A stretch of DNA of 64,000 nt from NCBI GenBank assembly GCA_963731585.1, contig CAVSWC010000005.1:173369-237368 (forward strand), in the 5' to 3' direction. The notes under the pieces are model-generated. The model did no database searches, had not been told where the DNA came from, and saw only the letters and a program-made list of their open reading frames with translations. The stretch is from CANKHA01 sp963731585 (GTDB lineage: Bacteria > Pseudomonadota > Alphaproteobacteria > Rhizobiales > Xanthobacteraceae). Positions 33,416 through 42,758 of this stretch are shown here, piece after piece; position 1 is the stretch's first letter, and each line of letters begins with the position of its first letter. Position numbers and translations under genes: made by a program.

Positions 33416-35058
33416 GGCCTGCGGGACAGCCAGGGCCGGGTGATGCCGCGCCGGTCCTTGACCACGCCGATGGGAACGCCAAAACGCTCGATGGTCGCGA
33501 TGGTTTCACCCAGCAGCGAGCGGTCACAATCCATCTGCGTCGGCGCGATGAAGAAATCCGCTTCGTCCCAGTCTTCCGCCCAGAGCAGGCGGGGATTTTC
33601 CTTGGTTTCCTTTTCGAAGGATTCGCGCTCGCCGCACACCGCCACCGAGTAGCGCGAGCGCGGAATCGACGTGTTGCGTTCGCGCTGGTTGAGGAATGTC
33701 TCTAGCTTCACCACCGCCTCCGGCATCACATTCACCCAATAATCCATGTCGAAGCGGCGCGAGGCGCCTTCCAGCCCCGAAACCAGCGGATTGAAGAAGA
33801 CGTATTCGTAAGGATGCAGGCGCACGAGCGTGACCGCGTTGAGCACGAAAGCGGCGGTGACGCCCACCAGCGCCGAGGCGGCAACGAGCCGGCTGCGCGT
33901 CTCAAGCGTCGTCAACATGGCGTCAAGGCCGATGCCGGCAAGCGCGGCGAGCGGCGGGACGACGAAAAGGAAATGCCGCATGCCGGTAAAGGCCGGGCCG
34001 TGGCCGATCACCTGGCACAGCACCGGAAACACCGCGATGAAAGCCAGCAGGGTTATTTCGCGCTGGCGCGCGCTGCGCAGGATGCCGTCGCGCCGGGCCG
34101 CCAAGGCGGTTGCGATGAGCGCGATGAAAGCGCCGCCAAGGATGGTCAGCGGCAGCTTGATGGCGAGATAGGCGGGAACATACCAGCGCGGCACCGCAGC
34201 CATCTCGTAAATTTCGCCGAAGGCGAGGGTGCGGATCGTGTAGTGGAAATGCGCAAAGGCAAAAATCGCGCGCACGGGATTGAGCGGCGCAAGCCAAGCC
34301 CAGGGCCAGGCCGCAATCATGATCAGGTAGGCAAGCACGAGCGCCGGCAACGCGCGCAGAAGCGAACTGCCGACAAAGCGCGCCCGGCCGTGCCAGTTCG
34401 CCAGGTCCGGCAACCGCAGCAGCAGCAGAAGTCCCGCATAGCCCAGCATCAAGAGCCCGGTGGCCCGCAAACCGAGTGCGCAGCCGAGCAGCAGGCCGAA
34501 CATCAAGATGTCGAACGGCCGCGGCCGCGGCAGGTCTCGCGCGCCGCGTAGCAGGAAATAGCTCGCGCCCATCATGGCCGCAGCGAAGGGAATGTCCTTG
34601 GTGTGATTGAACATGCTGCCGTACCAGGGGCCGCATACCGCCAGCGCCAGCAGCGCCAAGAGGGCCGCGCGCGGGCCGGCCACGAGCCGCGCCACCGCCC
34701 AGGTTGCGACGATGCCGCCAATGCCGGTGAGGGCGCAGAGAAAGTGGCGAATACTGAAGAGATCGAACGGCAACAGGCGATCGAGCAGGATCGCGATCAC
34801 GTCGAACAGCCCGCCATAGAGGTAGAGATTGTCGTATTGAACAGCGTCCGGTCGAGGAAGCCGCTGGCGTAATAAGACAGGATCAAGCTCGCCGTAGCGG
34901 TGCTGCATCGCTTCGTCATTGGAGATCGCGTAGTCCTGGAAAGTAAGCAGAACGAGGATGGTGAGGATCGCGAACGCAATCGCAGCGAGCAAGTCGTAAA
35001 GCTCAAGCGACGCAAGCCGCGAGGCAAGACGTTGCCGGATATCAAGGACGCGCGACAT
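33409..35058 (-). CDS. Membrane glycosyltransferase, GT39/ArnT-like
   Basis: The start chosen is ATG 35058 (MSRVLDIRQRL), giving 549 residues. There are about 11 transmembrane helices. The first periplasmic loop has DYAISNDEAMQHRYGEL, whose acidic pair matches the catalytic aspartates of GT-C enzymes such as dolichyl-phosphate-mannose transferases and ArnT. Its soluble C-terminal domain (from about residue 440) is short. The donor is probably a polyprenyl-phosphate sugar; the acceptor is unknown. It is convergent with gshA and has no operon partner. Confidence 0.72.
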   Translation of the reverse strand: MSRVLDIRQRLASRLASLELYDLLAAIAFAILTILVLLTFQDYAISNDEAMQHRYGELDPVLLRQRLPRPDAVQYDNLYLYGGLFDVIAILLDRLLPFDLFSIRHFLCALTGIGGIVATWAVARLVAGPRAALLALLALAVCGPWYGSMFNHTKDIPFAAAMMGASYFLLRGARDLPRPRPFDILMFGLLLGCALGLRATGLLMLGYAGLLLLLRLPDLANWHGRARFVGSSLLRALPALVLAYLIMIAAWPWAWLAPLNPVRAIFAFAHFHYTIRTLAFGEIYEMAAVPRWYVPAYLAIKLPLTILGGAFIALIATALAARRDGILRSARQREITLLAFIAVFPVLCQVIGHGPAFTGMRHFLFVVPPLAALAGIGLDAMLTTLETRSRLVAASALVGVTAAFVLNAVTLVRLHPYEYVFFNPLVSGLEGASRRFDMDYWVNVMPEAVVKLETFLNQRERNTSIPRSRYSVAVCGERESFEKETKENPRLLWAEDWDEADFFIAPTQMDCDRSLLGETIATIERFGVPIGVVKDRRGITRPWLSRRPQ

Positions 35059-35417
35059 ACGAAGGCTCCGAGGATCCCGCCGTGCCGCGCGGCACGGCGC
35101 ATCCTCGCGCGCCCCCCGCAAACTGGCTGGGCGTTACGGATAACTCCCGATCCATCTTCCACTCCCCCATAGCACCTTACCGGCTGCTGCCGCGGTTGGA
35201 ATAGGGTTTTTTTGACACAGGAATTTTGACACAGGAATAATGAACGGCAGCGGAATGGTCAGGCAAAATCCCCGGTTTGGCCCTGCGAATTCCCTGGCCA
35301 AAGGCCCAGTTCGAGACGCTGGGCGAAAGCCCGACTGGTACGGTCGTGGTGATCATCCTGTATACGAAACTGTTGCGTTAGGGCAGAATATCGGCGTCAG
35401 AAACTGGGGAGGGGGAT
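35059..35417. other. Intergenic between divergent genes
   Basis: The 359 bp hold no convincing gene. A short open frame from ATG 35240 has no recognisable features. The doubled TTGACA box at 35210-35241 is the one clear regulatory feature. The rest is unremarkable. Confidence 0.6.
35210..35241 (+). promoter_or_regulatory. Tandem TTGACA boxes, candidate sigma-70 promoter
   Basis: The 14-bp unit ttttgacacaggaa occurs twice in tandem (35210-35223, 35224-35237), giving two perfect -35-type TTGACA hexamers at 35212 and 35226. The first pairs with AATAAT at 35236-35241 across 18 bp, close to a -10 box. It points to the Tat-exported protein gene at 35418 and implies a leader of about 170 nt. Confidence 0.35.
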
Positions 35418-36701
35418 ATGGCGATCAGTCGTCGGACACTTCTACGCGGTCTGGCTCCGACTGTGGCATTTCCCTATCTGTTGCGCAGCCAGCCGGCGCA
35501 CGCAGCCATCACAATAAACAAACTCGGCAATCCGATCAGGCTGGGCGCAACCCAGCCGGGCGGACAATCATTTATCGCCCTCTCACCCTTCGCTGACGGC
35601 AGTTACATAGCGGGCTGGCTTAACACACGAGATACTGAGGGGGACACGCGGGCATTCGTTCAAAAGCGGGGTCGCAATGGTTCGGTGCAATCGCCCATGA
35701 TCCAGATGGGCGGCGGGCCGCTGACCGATGGCATCACAACCAACAACATCGCGGTGGTCGCTTTTCCCAACGACACGTCGCTGGTGTTTTTCGCGGCGCA
35801 ACGCAATGGCGCCGACCCGGAAGATGCAATGGACATCTTTGTCCAACGCATGTCCGCATCGTTTCAGAAGGTCGGCAGTCCGATATCGGTCAATACCACA
35901 CGCGCCGGCGCTCAAGACGCGGTGTATGCGACGCGCTTGAAAAACGGCAATGTGCAGGTCGCGTGGATGAACACGGCTGAGGGGATAATCCGCGGCCGCC
36001 TCGTCAATTCCAGTGGTCAGGGTGTAACGCCCGAACGCACGGTGATCCGTCATACGGATGGGACCAATATACCGAAGGCGCTGGTCCCGGGCCGAAACGG
36101 CGGCTCGGTCCTGTCATATGCGCGGATTATCGACTTCAACTGGCAGAAAAACATACAAATGCTGAAAGCGGACGGCACCCTCACCGGTCCGGCGCACGTC
36201 TTGGACACGGCCACTCTCTTCCGGCCCTTCGGCGCGGCCGGCCTCATGTGGTCGGATCCGCTCGATCCCGACGAATCTGCTTACGTTTACCAGTTCACAC
36301 CGACGGGCAATGTCAGCGAATTCCACCAATTCGATTTTATTCCTGGATCACCGCCCGACGATGACTTCGTCAGAAACCTGCGGACCGATCCTTCCTTTCA
36401 AGGAGCTTCGTTGGGTGCCAGGGTCAATTACCACGACGTAGTTTATGATTTTAACGCCTTGCGTACAGAAACCAATGCCGGCGGCAACACGATAACTGCG
36501 ATGCTGGTGCGGCAGAATGGCAGTGTTGCTGCCCAAACCACGCTCGGTCCGTTCGACCCAAATTTCCTGAATCCGACGGCCGGGATCCTGCTGCCCATAC
36601 CGCTGAACATGCCGGAATACATTATCGGTTACGCGGCCGGCAATATCGCTACCGACGACCGCATTTTCGTGCAGCGGCTTCAAATCGGCTACGGCCCGTA
36701 A
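35418..36701 (+). CDS. Tat-exported protein of unknown function, beta-propeller-like
   Basis: This 427-aa protein begins with a twin-arginine signal (SRRTLLRGLAPTVAFPYLL, cleavage near AHA). The mature part has recurring units: DGSYIAGWLNT...RAFVQKRG.NG, then NGNVQVAWMNT...IRGRLVNSSGQG and DRIFVQRLQIG at the end. These are the G-x-W / Q-R-x-x-x-G strands of blade-type repeats seen in secreted calcium-binding or propeller proteins. No catalytic motif is recognisable. It starts after a good AGGGGG site and stands alone, convergent with tldD. Confidence 0.6.
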   Translation: MAISRRTLLRGLAPTVAFPYLLRSQPAHAAITINKLGNPIRLGATQPGGQSFIALSPFADGSYIAGWLNTRDTEGDTRAFVQKRGRNGSVQSPMIQMGGGPLTDGITTNNIAVVAFPNDTSLVFFAAQRNGADPEDAMDIFVQRMSASFQKVGSPISVNTTRAGAQDAVYATRLKNGNVQVAWMNTAEGIIRGRLVNSSGQGVTPERTVIRHTDGTNIPKALVPGRNGGSVLSYARIIDFNWQKNIQMLKADGTLTGPAHVLDTATLFRPFGAAGLMWSDPLDPDESAYVYQFTPTGNVSEFHQFDFIPGSPPDDDFVRNLRTDPSFQGASLGARVNYHDVVYDFNALRTETNAGGNTITAMLVRQNGSVAAQTTLGPFDPNFLNPTAGILLPIPLNMPEYIIGYAAGNIATDDRIFVQRLQIGYGP

Positions 36702-38126
36702 CTAGGCCGTTCCGCCGACGGTGATGCGGTCCATGCGCAGTGTCGGCTGGCCGACACCCACCGGCACGCCCTGACCGTTCTTGCCGCAGGTGCCGATGCC
36801 GGTATCCAGCTTCATGTCATTGCCGACCATGCTGATGCGGTTGAGGTCGGTCGGCCCGTTGCCGATCAACATCGCGCCTTTCAGCGGCGCGCCGATCTTG
36901 CCGTTCTCGATGCGGTAGGCCTCGGTGCATTGGAAGACGTATTTGCCCGAGGTGATGTCCACCTGCCCGCCGCCGAAATTGACGGCATAGATGCCGTTCT
37001 TCACCGAAGCGATGATCTCGCCCGGCTCATGCGCGCCGGCCAGCATGTAGGTGTTGGTCATGCGCGGCATCGGCACATGGCCATAGCTCTCGCGCCGGCC
37101 GTTGCCGGTCGGTTTCATCTTCATCAGCCGCGCATTCTGCCGGTCTTGCATATAGCCGACGAGGATGCCGTCTTCGATCAGCACGGTGCGATGTGTCGGG
37201 GTGCCTTCATCGTCGATCGAGAGCGAACCGCGCCGTCCCGCGATCGTGCCGTCATCGACGACAGTCACGCCCGGCGCGGCGACGCGCTGGCCCATCAGCC
37301 CGGCGAAGGCGGAAGTCTTCTTGCGGTTGAAGTCGCCTTCCAGGCCATGGCCGACAGCTTCGTGCAGCATCACGCCCGGCCAGCCGGGGCCGAGGACGAC
37401 ATCCATTTCACCCGCCGGGGCGGGGACGGAAGTGAGATTCACCAATGCCTGGCGGACCGCTTCGTCGACTGCGGATTGCCACATCGAAGGCTCGACAAAG
37501 CGCGCATAGCCCTCGCGCCCGCCATAGCCGGAGCTGCCGGATTCCTGGCGGTCGCCCTCGCCGGCGACGACCGAGACATTGAGCCGCACCAGCGGCCGCA
37601 CATCGCGATATACCTGTCCGTCGGCGCGCAAGATCTCGACCATCTGCCAGGTCGCGCCGACGCTGGCGGAGACCTGTCGCACCCGTGGATCTTTCGCGCG
37701 TGCCGCGGCGTCGATAGCCTCCAGCAGTTTCACCTTGGCCTCGAAGCTGGGGGCGGCGAGCGGATTGTCGTCGGAATAGAGCTTTTTATTGCTGCGGCCC
37801 GGAGACTGGGCGTAATTCCCGCTGTAGCCGCCCTTCACCGCTCGGACGCTGTCCGCCGCCCGTGCGATGGCCTGTTCAGACATGTCAGAGGCGTGGGCAT
37901 AGCCGACCGCCTCGTCTTTCACCGCGCGCAGGCCGAACCCCTGCGCAGTGTCGTAGGTCGCCTGCTTCAGGCGGCCATTGTCGAACATCAGCATCTCGGA
38001 CTGCTTGTATTCGAGGAAGAGTTCGCCATCGTCCGCACCTTCCAGAGCGTGCTGGAGATGCCGGCCGACTTGCGCGGAATCGAGGCCTGCGCGGTCGATG
38101 AGGGATGTGGGCGAGGAGACGGCCAT
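36702..38126 (-). CDS. tldD: Metalloprotease TldD
   Basis: The start chosen is ATG 38126 (MAVSSPTSLIDRA), 474 residues. The zinc motif HEAVGH lies in GVMLHEAVGHGLEGDF. NTYMLAGAHEPGEI and GGQVDITSGKYVFQ are typical of TldD. With its partner TldE/PmbA, which is not in this window, it degrades unfolded peptides and processes microcin- and antitoxin-type substrates in the cytoplasm. It lies next to the IalB-family gene, both on the minus strand. Confidence 0.93.
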   Translation of the reverse strand: MAVSSPTSLIDRAGLDSAQVGRHLQHALEGADDGELFLEYKQSEMLMFDNGRLKQATYDTAQGFGLRAVKDEAVGYAHASDMSEQAIARAADSVRAVKGGYSGNYAQSPGRSNKKLYSDDNPLAAPSFEAKVKLLEAIDAAARAKDPRVRQVSASVGATWQMVEILRADGQVYRDVRPLVRLNVSVVAGEGDRQESGSSGYGGREGYARFVEPSMWQSAVDEAVRQALVNLTSVPAPAGEMDVVLGPGWPGVMLHEAVGHGLEGDFNRKKTSAFAGLMGQRVAAPGVTVVDDGTIAGRRGSLSIDDEGTPTHRTVLIEDGILVGYMQDRQNARLMKMKPTGNGRRESYGHVPMPRMTNTYMLAGAHEPGEIIASVKNGIYAVNFGGGQVDITSGKYVFQCTEAYRIENGKIGAPLKGAMLIGNGPTDLNRISMVGNDMKLDTGIGTCGKNGQGVPVGVGQPTLRMDRITVGGTA

Positions 38127-38209
38127 AGGGTGCAATCCGAATTAAGGGTCAAACCGGAAGATAAGCGCTCGGCAGCGGAGTCGCGAGGGCATCGAGCAGG
38201 GTGCGCCGT

Positions 38210-38761
38210 TCAGGGGAGCTTGTCGAAGCCTTCTCCGAAGCCTTTGAGGCTCAACGGAAATCCAATGCCTTCCTCGGGCGTCTGGAAAATAATGAAGGTG
38301 GCGCTCTGCCCGGTGCGCAATTGCCGCATCAGATTGTCGTCCATCACCACCTCGGCGAAGCAGCCGCGCGGCAGGCAGCGCACGAAACCGGCCCGGCCGA
38401 CGTCCTGCTTATCGATCGTCAGCCCCAGGCCTGCCGGCAACAGCACCCCGAGCGGCGCGATCACCCGCAACACCCGGCTATTGTTATCGGCTGTCTTCAG
38501 CACGATGACCGTGAGCCCGACATTGGCGCGGTCTTCCGCCACGACACTCTGCATCAGCGCGCATTGTTCGCTTTGTGCGCCCGGCGGAGTGTCGCAGCGA
38601 ATCTGCCAGTCCTGATGGACGGAACGAACGACGCCTTGTGCGCCGGCACCTGGCGGGAAACCGGTGAGCCCCGCCAGCGTTGTTATAGCGATACCAATGG
38701 CGGCTTTCAGTCCGCCAGCAAGCAGGTTTTTATGCGGATCGTGGCGGAAGGTTCCCATCAT
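38210..38761 (-). CDS. Invasion-associated locus B (IalB) family protein
   Basis: This 183-aa protein has a hydrophobic N-terminal signal segment (about residues 17-40). The mature domain opens with HQDWQIRCDTPPGAQSEQCALMQSV, followed by LRVIAPLGVLLPAGLGLTID and GFVRCLPRGCFAEVVMDD. These are the conserved cysteines and motifs of the IalB family, exported proteins widespread in Hyphomicrobiales with no agreed biochemical role. Neighbours are tldD and the oxidase operon on the other strand. Confidence 0.85.
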   Translation of the reverse strand: MMGTFRHDPHKNLLAGGLKAAIGIAITTLAGLTGFPPGAGAQGVVRSVHQDWQIRCDTPPGAQSEQCALMQSVVAEDRANVGLTVIVLKTADNNSRVLRVIAPLGVLLPAGLGLTIDKQDVGRAGFVRCLPRGCFAEVVMDDNLMRQLRTGQSATFIIFQTPEEGIGFPLSLKGFGEGFDKLP

Positions 38762-39081
38762 TCATCCCTAACCGGCTGCTGCCGCCCGCTGGCGAGCGAA
38801 TCGCCCGATACGGTCGATACCTTAGCCTTATCTGCAGTCCCCAACGCTTGCGGGCCGCCTTTGTAAAAGGCCACAAGAAGGCAGGCTGCCGCATGGCAGA
38901 ACTGGATTTGGTGCATTGCGACTGGGCCGGAATTGTGGTTTGAGAGGCCGGGACTTCTCCCCTGTCCCGCCGCGCCTGCCCTAGCGTCGCGCTTTGTGGC
39001 ACACGCCGTGAATCCAAGCTGCGGTGCACGCTTCGGCAGGACGCTCACGGCCGATTTCTCGTCGAAGGAGCGAATACGACG
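38762..39081. other. Upstream region of oxidase operon, no gene seen
   Basis: The 320 bp separate the IalB gene from coxB. One small perfect hairpin GCCTTT-GTA-AAAGGC at 38857-38871 is the only structure noticed; it lacks a T-run. The coxB ribosome site GAAGGAG lies about 11-17 bp before its ATG. Promoters for both directions are expected here but no good match was found. Confidence 0.5.
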
Positions 39082-39937
39082 ATGCAGGTGTTCAAGCGGT
39101 TTGTCGCCTCGACCGTTATTTTCCTAAGCTTGGCCGCCGGGGCCGGCATGGCGCTCGCGGCCTATGGCCAGCCGTCGCCCTGGGAACTGGGGTTGCAGCA
39201 GGCGGCGACCCCGGTGATGGCAGAAATCGTGTGGTTCCACGATGTTCTGCTCTACATCATCACCGCCATCACCCTTTTCGTCCTCGCGCTCCTCCTTGTC
39301 ATCATCGTCAAGTTCAACGCCAAGGCGAACCCGACGCCGTCGCGGACCACTCACAACACTTTGCTGGAGGTAGCCTGGACTGTGTTGCCGGTCCTGATCC
39401 TGACCGTCATCGCGGTGCCCTCGTTCCGGCTGCTGTTCACCCAGCTCGACATCCCGCCCGCCGATGTCACCGTGAAGGCGACCGGCAAGCAGTGGTTTTG
39501 GAGCTACAGCTATCCGGACGCGGGCGGCTTTCGAGTTCGATTCGCTCATGCTCTCCGAGAAGGAGCGCAAGTCCGACCAGCCGCGTTTGCTTGCGGTAGA
39601 CAATGAGATGGTCGTGCCGGTGAACAAGAATATCCGCGTCATCACCACGGCTGCCGACGTGATCCACGCCTTCGCGGTGCCATCCTTCGGCATCAAGATC
39701 GACTCGATCCCCGGCCGCATCAACGAGACCTGGTTCAAGGCGACGCGCGAGGGCGTCTATTACGGGCAATGCTCCGAGCTGTGCGGCAAGAACCACGCCT
39801 TCATGCCGATCGCGGTCCGCGTCGTCAGCGAGGCCGACTACACCGCCTGGCTCGAACAGGCGAAGAAGAAATACGCGAGCGACAATGGCGTTCGTCCGAC
39901 CGCAGTCGCCGTGGCCGGCGAAAGCCCGCAGCGGTAA
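39082..39937 (+). CDS. coxB: Cytochrome c oxidase subunit II, one frameshift
   Basis: This protein has an N-terminal signal-like helix, two transmembrane helices (LLYIITAITLFVLALLLVII and LEVAWTVLPVLILTVIAV) and a periplasmic CuA domain. CuA ligands are in YYGQCSELCGKNHAFMPI, and the upstream aromatic motif is QWFWSYSYPD. The frame breaks in the T-run at 39529-39531; dropping one T restores GGFEFDSLMLSE and the entire CuA domain. Both parts are intact, so a sequencing indel is likely. It receives electrons from cytochrome c and passes them to subunit I. It is the first gene of the oxidase operon. Confidence 0.9.
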
Positions 39938-39993
39938 GGCCGGACGGGACAGCGCCCTAAGGGCGAAAAAAGACAACGTCGAAGGAAGTGACT

Positions 39994-41628
39994 ATGGCAA
40001 CGACGCATGTACACGGCACCCACGAGGGTCTTGGCGCGCACGGGCACGAAGCGCACGCACACGCCGATCCGACCGGCTGGCGCCGCTACGTCTATTCGAC
40101 CAACCATAAGGACATCGGCACGATGTACCTGGTGTTCGCGCTCATTGCGGGCGTGATCGGCGCGGGCCTGTCGATCGCAATTCGCATGGAGCTGCAGAAC
40201 CCGGACGTCCAATTCTTCGACGACTCTCACACCTACAACGTGTTCGTCACGGCGCACGGCCTGATCATGATTTTCTTCATGGTGATGCCGGCGATGATCG
40301 GCGGCTTCGGCAACTGGATCGTGCCGCTGATGATAGGCGCGCCGGACATGGCCTTCCCGCGCATGAACAATATTTCCTTTTGGCTGTTGCCGGCTTCGTT
40401 CACGCTGCTGGTGATCTCGCTGTTCGTCGAAGGCGAGCCGGGCGGCAATGGCGTCGGCGCCGGCTGGACGATCTATGCCCCGCTGTCGACGACCGGCCAT
40501 CCCGGGCCGGCGGTGGACTTTGCCATCCTGTCGCTGCATCTGGCGGGCGCCTCATCGATCCTTGGGGCGATCAACTTCATCACCACCATTTTCAATATGC
40601 GCGCGCCGGGCATGACCCTGCACAAGATGCCGCTGTTCGTATGGTCGATCCTGGTGACGGTGTTTCTACTGCTGCTGGCGATGCCGGTTCTGGCCGGCGC
40701 CATCACCATGCTGCTCACCGACCGCAATTTCGGCACCACGTTCTTCACCGCCCAAGGCGGCGGCGACCCGGTGCTATTCCAGCATCTGTTCTGGTTCTTC
40801 GGCCATCCGGAGGTCTACATTCTGATCCTTCCGGGCTTCGGCATGATCAGCCAGATCGTGGCGACCTTCTCGCGCAAGCCGGTGTTCGGCTATCTTGGCA
40901 TGGCTTATGCCATGGTCGCGATCGGCGGCATTGGCTTCGTGGTCTGGGCGCACCACATGTACACGGTCGGCATGTCGTCGGGTGCGCAGGCCTATTTCAT
41001 CGCCGCCACCATGGTGATCGCGGTGCCGACCGGGGTGAAGATCTTCTCCTGGATTGCGACCATGTGGGGCGGTTCGATTGAATTCCGCACCCCGATGCTC
41101 TGGGCGATCGGCTTCATCTTCCTGTTTACGGTGGGCGGGGTGACCGGCGTGGTGCTGGCCAATGCCGGCGTCGACCGCGTCCTGCAGGACACCTATTACG
41201 TGGTGGCGCACTTCCACTATGTGCTGTCGCTTGGCGCCGTCTTCGCGATCTTTGCCGGCTGGTACTACTGGTTCCCGAAGATCACCGGCTACATGTACAA
41301 CGAGACCATCGGCAAGCTGCACTTCTGGATCACCTTCGTCGGCGTGAACTTGGTGTTCTTTCCGCAGCATTTCCTCGGCCTGTCGGGCATGCCACGCCGC
41401 TATGTCGACTATCCGGACGCCTTCGCGGGGTGGAACATGGTGTCCTCGATCGGCTCCTATATTTCCGGTTTCGGCATCATCATCTTCTTTTACGGCGTGG
41501 CGCTGGCCTTCATGCGCAAGGAGCGGGCCGCGAATAATCCGTGGGGTGCGGGCGCAACCACCTTGGAATGGACCTTGCCGTCGCCGCCGCCGTTCCACCA
41601 ATTCAACACCCTGCCGCTGATCAAGTAA
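39994..41628 (+). CDS. coxA: Cytochrome c oxidase subunit I
   Basis: The start chosen is ATG 39994, 7 bp after GAAGGA; GTG 39988 is also in frame. The 544-aa subunit has 12 transmembrane helices. CuB and heme ligands are present in GHPEVYILILPGFG (with the His-Tyr cross-link pair), WAHHMYTVGM and VAHFHYVLSLGAVF. The N terminus is His-rich (HVHGTHEGLGAHGHEAHAHA), which may bind metal but is variable in the family. It is the aa3-type catalytic subunit of the respiratory chain. Confidence 0.95.
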   Translation: MATTHVHGTHEGLGAHGHEAHAHADPTGWRRYVYSTNHKDIGTMYLVFALIAGVIGAGLSIAIRMELQNPDVQFFDDSHTYNVFVTAHGLIMIFFMVMPAMIGGFGNWIVPLMIGAPDMAFPRMNNISFWLLPASFTLLVISLFVEGEPGGNGVGAGWTIYAPLSTTGHPGPAVDFAILSLHLAGASSILGAINFITTIFNMRAPGMTLHKMPLFVWSILVTVFLLLLAMPVLAGAITMLLTDRNFGTTFFTAQGGGDPVLFQHLFWFFGHPEVYILILPGFGMISQIVATFSRKPVFGYLGMAYAMVAIGGIGFVVWAHHMYTVGMSSGAQAYFIAATMVIAVPTGVKIFSWIATMWGGSIEFRTPMLWAIGFIFLFTVGGVTGVVLANAGVDRVLQDTYYVVAHFHYVLSLGAVFAIFAGWYYWFPKITGYMYNETIGKLHFWITFVGVNLVFFPQHFLGLSGMPRRYVDYPDAFAGWNMVSSIGSYISGFGIIIFFYGVALAFMRKERAANNPWGAGATTLEWTLPSPPPFHQFNTLPLIK

Positions 41629-41656
41629 GCCCGAGGCGAGGGCATAAAGGAAAGCG

Positions 41657-42580
41657 ATGTCGCTCGCGAGCCAAAGCGAAAAGCTCACCGCGCAATTCAG
41701 CAACGCCGAGGTAGGCGACTATCTCGCGCTGCTGAAGCCGCGGGTGATGTCGCTCGTGGTCTTCACCGCTTTCGTCGGCTTGGTGCTGGCGCCGGTGCCG
41801 ATGCATCCGGTGATGGCTTTCACCGCGCTGCTTTGCATCGCTGTGGGCGCGGGCGCCGCCGGCGCGTTAAACATGTGGTACGACGCCGACATCGATGCGC
41901 GCATGCAGCGCACCAACGCGCGGCCGATTCCCGCCGGGCGCATACTGCCCGGCGAGGCGCTTGGCTTCGGCCTGCTGCTCGCCGGCTTCTCGATAGTGAT
42001 ACTCTCGCTGCTGGTGAATCTAACCGCCGGCGCGCTGCTTGCCTTCACCATCTTCTTCTATGTTGTCGTTTATACGATGTGGCTAAAGCGCTGGACGCCG
42101 CAGAACATCGTCATCGGCGGCGCCGCCGGCGCTTTCCCGCCGATGATCGGCTGGGCCGCGGCGACCGGGGGCATCAGCCCAGAATCGGTGCTGCTCTTTC
42201 TCATCATCTTCTTCTGGACGCCGCCGCATTTCTGGGCGCTGTCGCTCTATCGCGCCGATGACTATGCGCGCGCCGGCATTCCGATGCTCCCGGTGGTCTG
42301 CGGCGAGCGCGAGACGCGCCGGCAGATCCTGATCTACACGCTGATCCTGGCGCCGCTCGGGGTGGCGCCCTGGCTGCTCGGCTTCGCCGGCCCGGTTTAT
42401 GGCGTCATTGCGATACTCTCCGGGGCGGCGATGCTGGCGCTTGCGATCCGGCTTTTGACCGAGCGATCCGACCGCGCGGCCAAGCGTCTCTTCGCTTTCT
42501 CGATCCTTTATCTCTTCCTGCTCTTTGCCTTTCTCTTGATCGATCGCGCAGTGGGAGCCCATCTGGGTTTTGTGGGATGA
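41657..42580 (+). CDS. ctaB: Protoheme IX farnesyltransferase (heme O synthase)
   Basis: This 307-aa polytopic prenyltransferase makes heme O, the precursor of heme A for the oxidase. The Mg-binding prenyl motif is NMWYDADIDARMQRTNARPI, and a second DxxxD-like site is in YRADDYARAGIPMLPVV. About nine transmembrane helices are predicted. It sits between coxA and coxF; its stop overlaps the coxF start. Confidence 0.94.
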   Translation: MSLASQSEKLTAQFSNAEVGDYLALLKPRVMSLVVFTAFVGLVLAPVPMHPVMAFTALLCIAVGAGAAGALNMWYDADIDARMQRTNARPIPAGRILPGEALGFGLLLAGFSIVILSLLVNLTAGALLAFTIFFYVVVYTMWLKRWTPQNIVIGGAAGAFPPMIGWAAATGGISPESVLLFLIIFFWTPPHFWALSLYRADDYARAGIPMLPVVCGERETRRQILIYTLILAPLGVAPWLLGFAGPVYGVIAILSGAAMLALAIRLLTERSDRAAKRLFAFSILYLFLLFAFLLIDRAVGAHLGFVG

Positions 42581-42750
42581 GCGTCATGAGCGAGCCGCAT
42601 GAGCAGGCCGGGATCGTGCTCACCGAAGAGCAGAAGCGCCGCCGCCGCGCGCGCTCGGTCGCCATCGCGGTGTCGCTCGGGGTTCTGGTCGTGTTGTTCT
42701 ATCTGGTGACCCTGGTGAAGGGTCCGGGCGTGATGCAACGGCCGCTGTGA
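42577..42750 (+). CDS. CoxF-like small membrane protein, 57 aa
   Basis: The ATG at 42577 overlaps the ctaB stop; a second ATG lies at 42586. The product is a short basic N-terminal tail (EEQKRRRRARSV) and one transmembrane helix (AIAVSLGVLVVLFYLVTLV), ending KGPGVMQRPL. This matches the CoxF type of short protein found at this point in alphaproteobacterial oxidase operons, thought to help assembly. It is translationally coupled on both sides. Confidence 0.75.
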   Translation: MSVMSEPHEQAGIVLTEEQKRRRRARSVAIAVSLGVLVVLFYLVTLVKGPGVMQRPL

Positions 42751-42758
42751 GAATTACC

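Noticed and set aside
36930..38615. A 561-residue plus-strand frame across tldD and the IalB gene
   Set aside because: It is antisense to two well-supported genes and crosses their boundary without conserved motifs.
38857..38871. Hairpin GCCTTT-GTA-AAAGGC as a terminator
   Set aside because: Short stem and no T-run on either strand.
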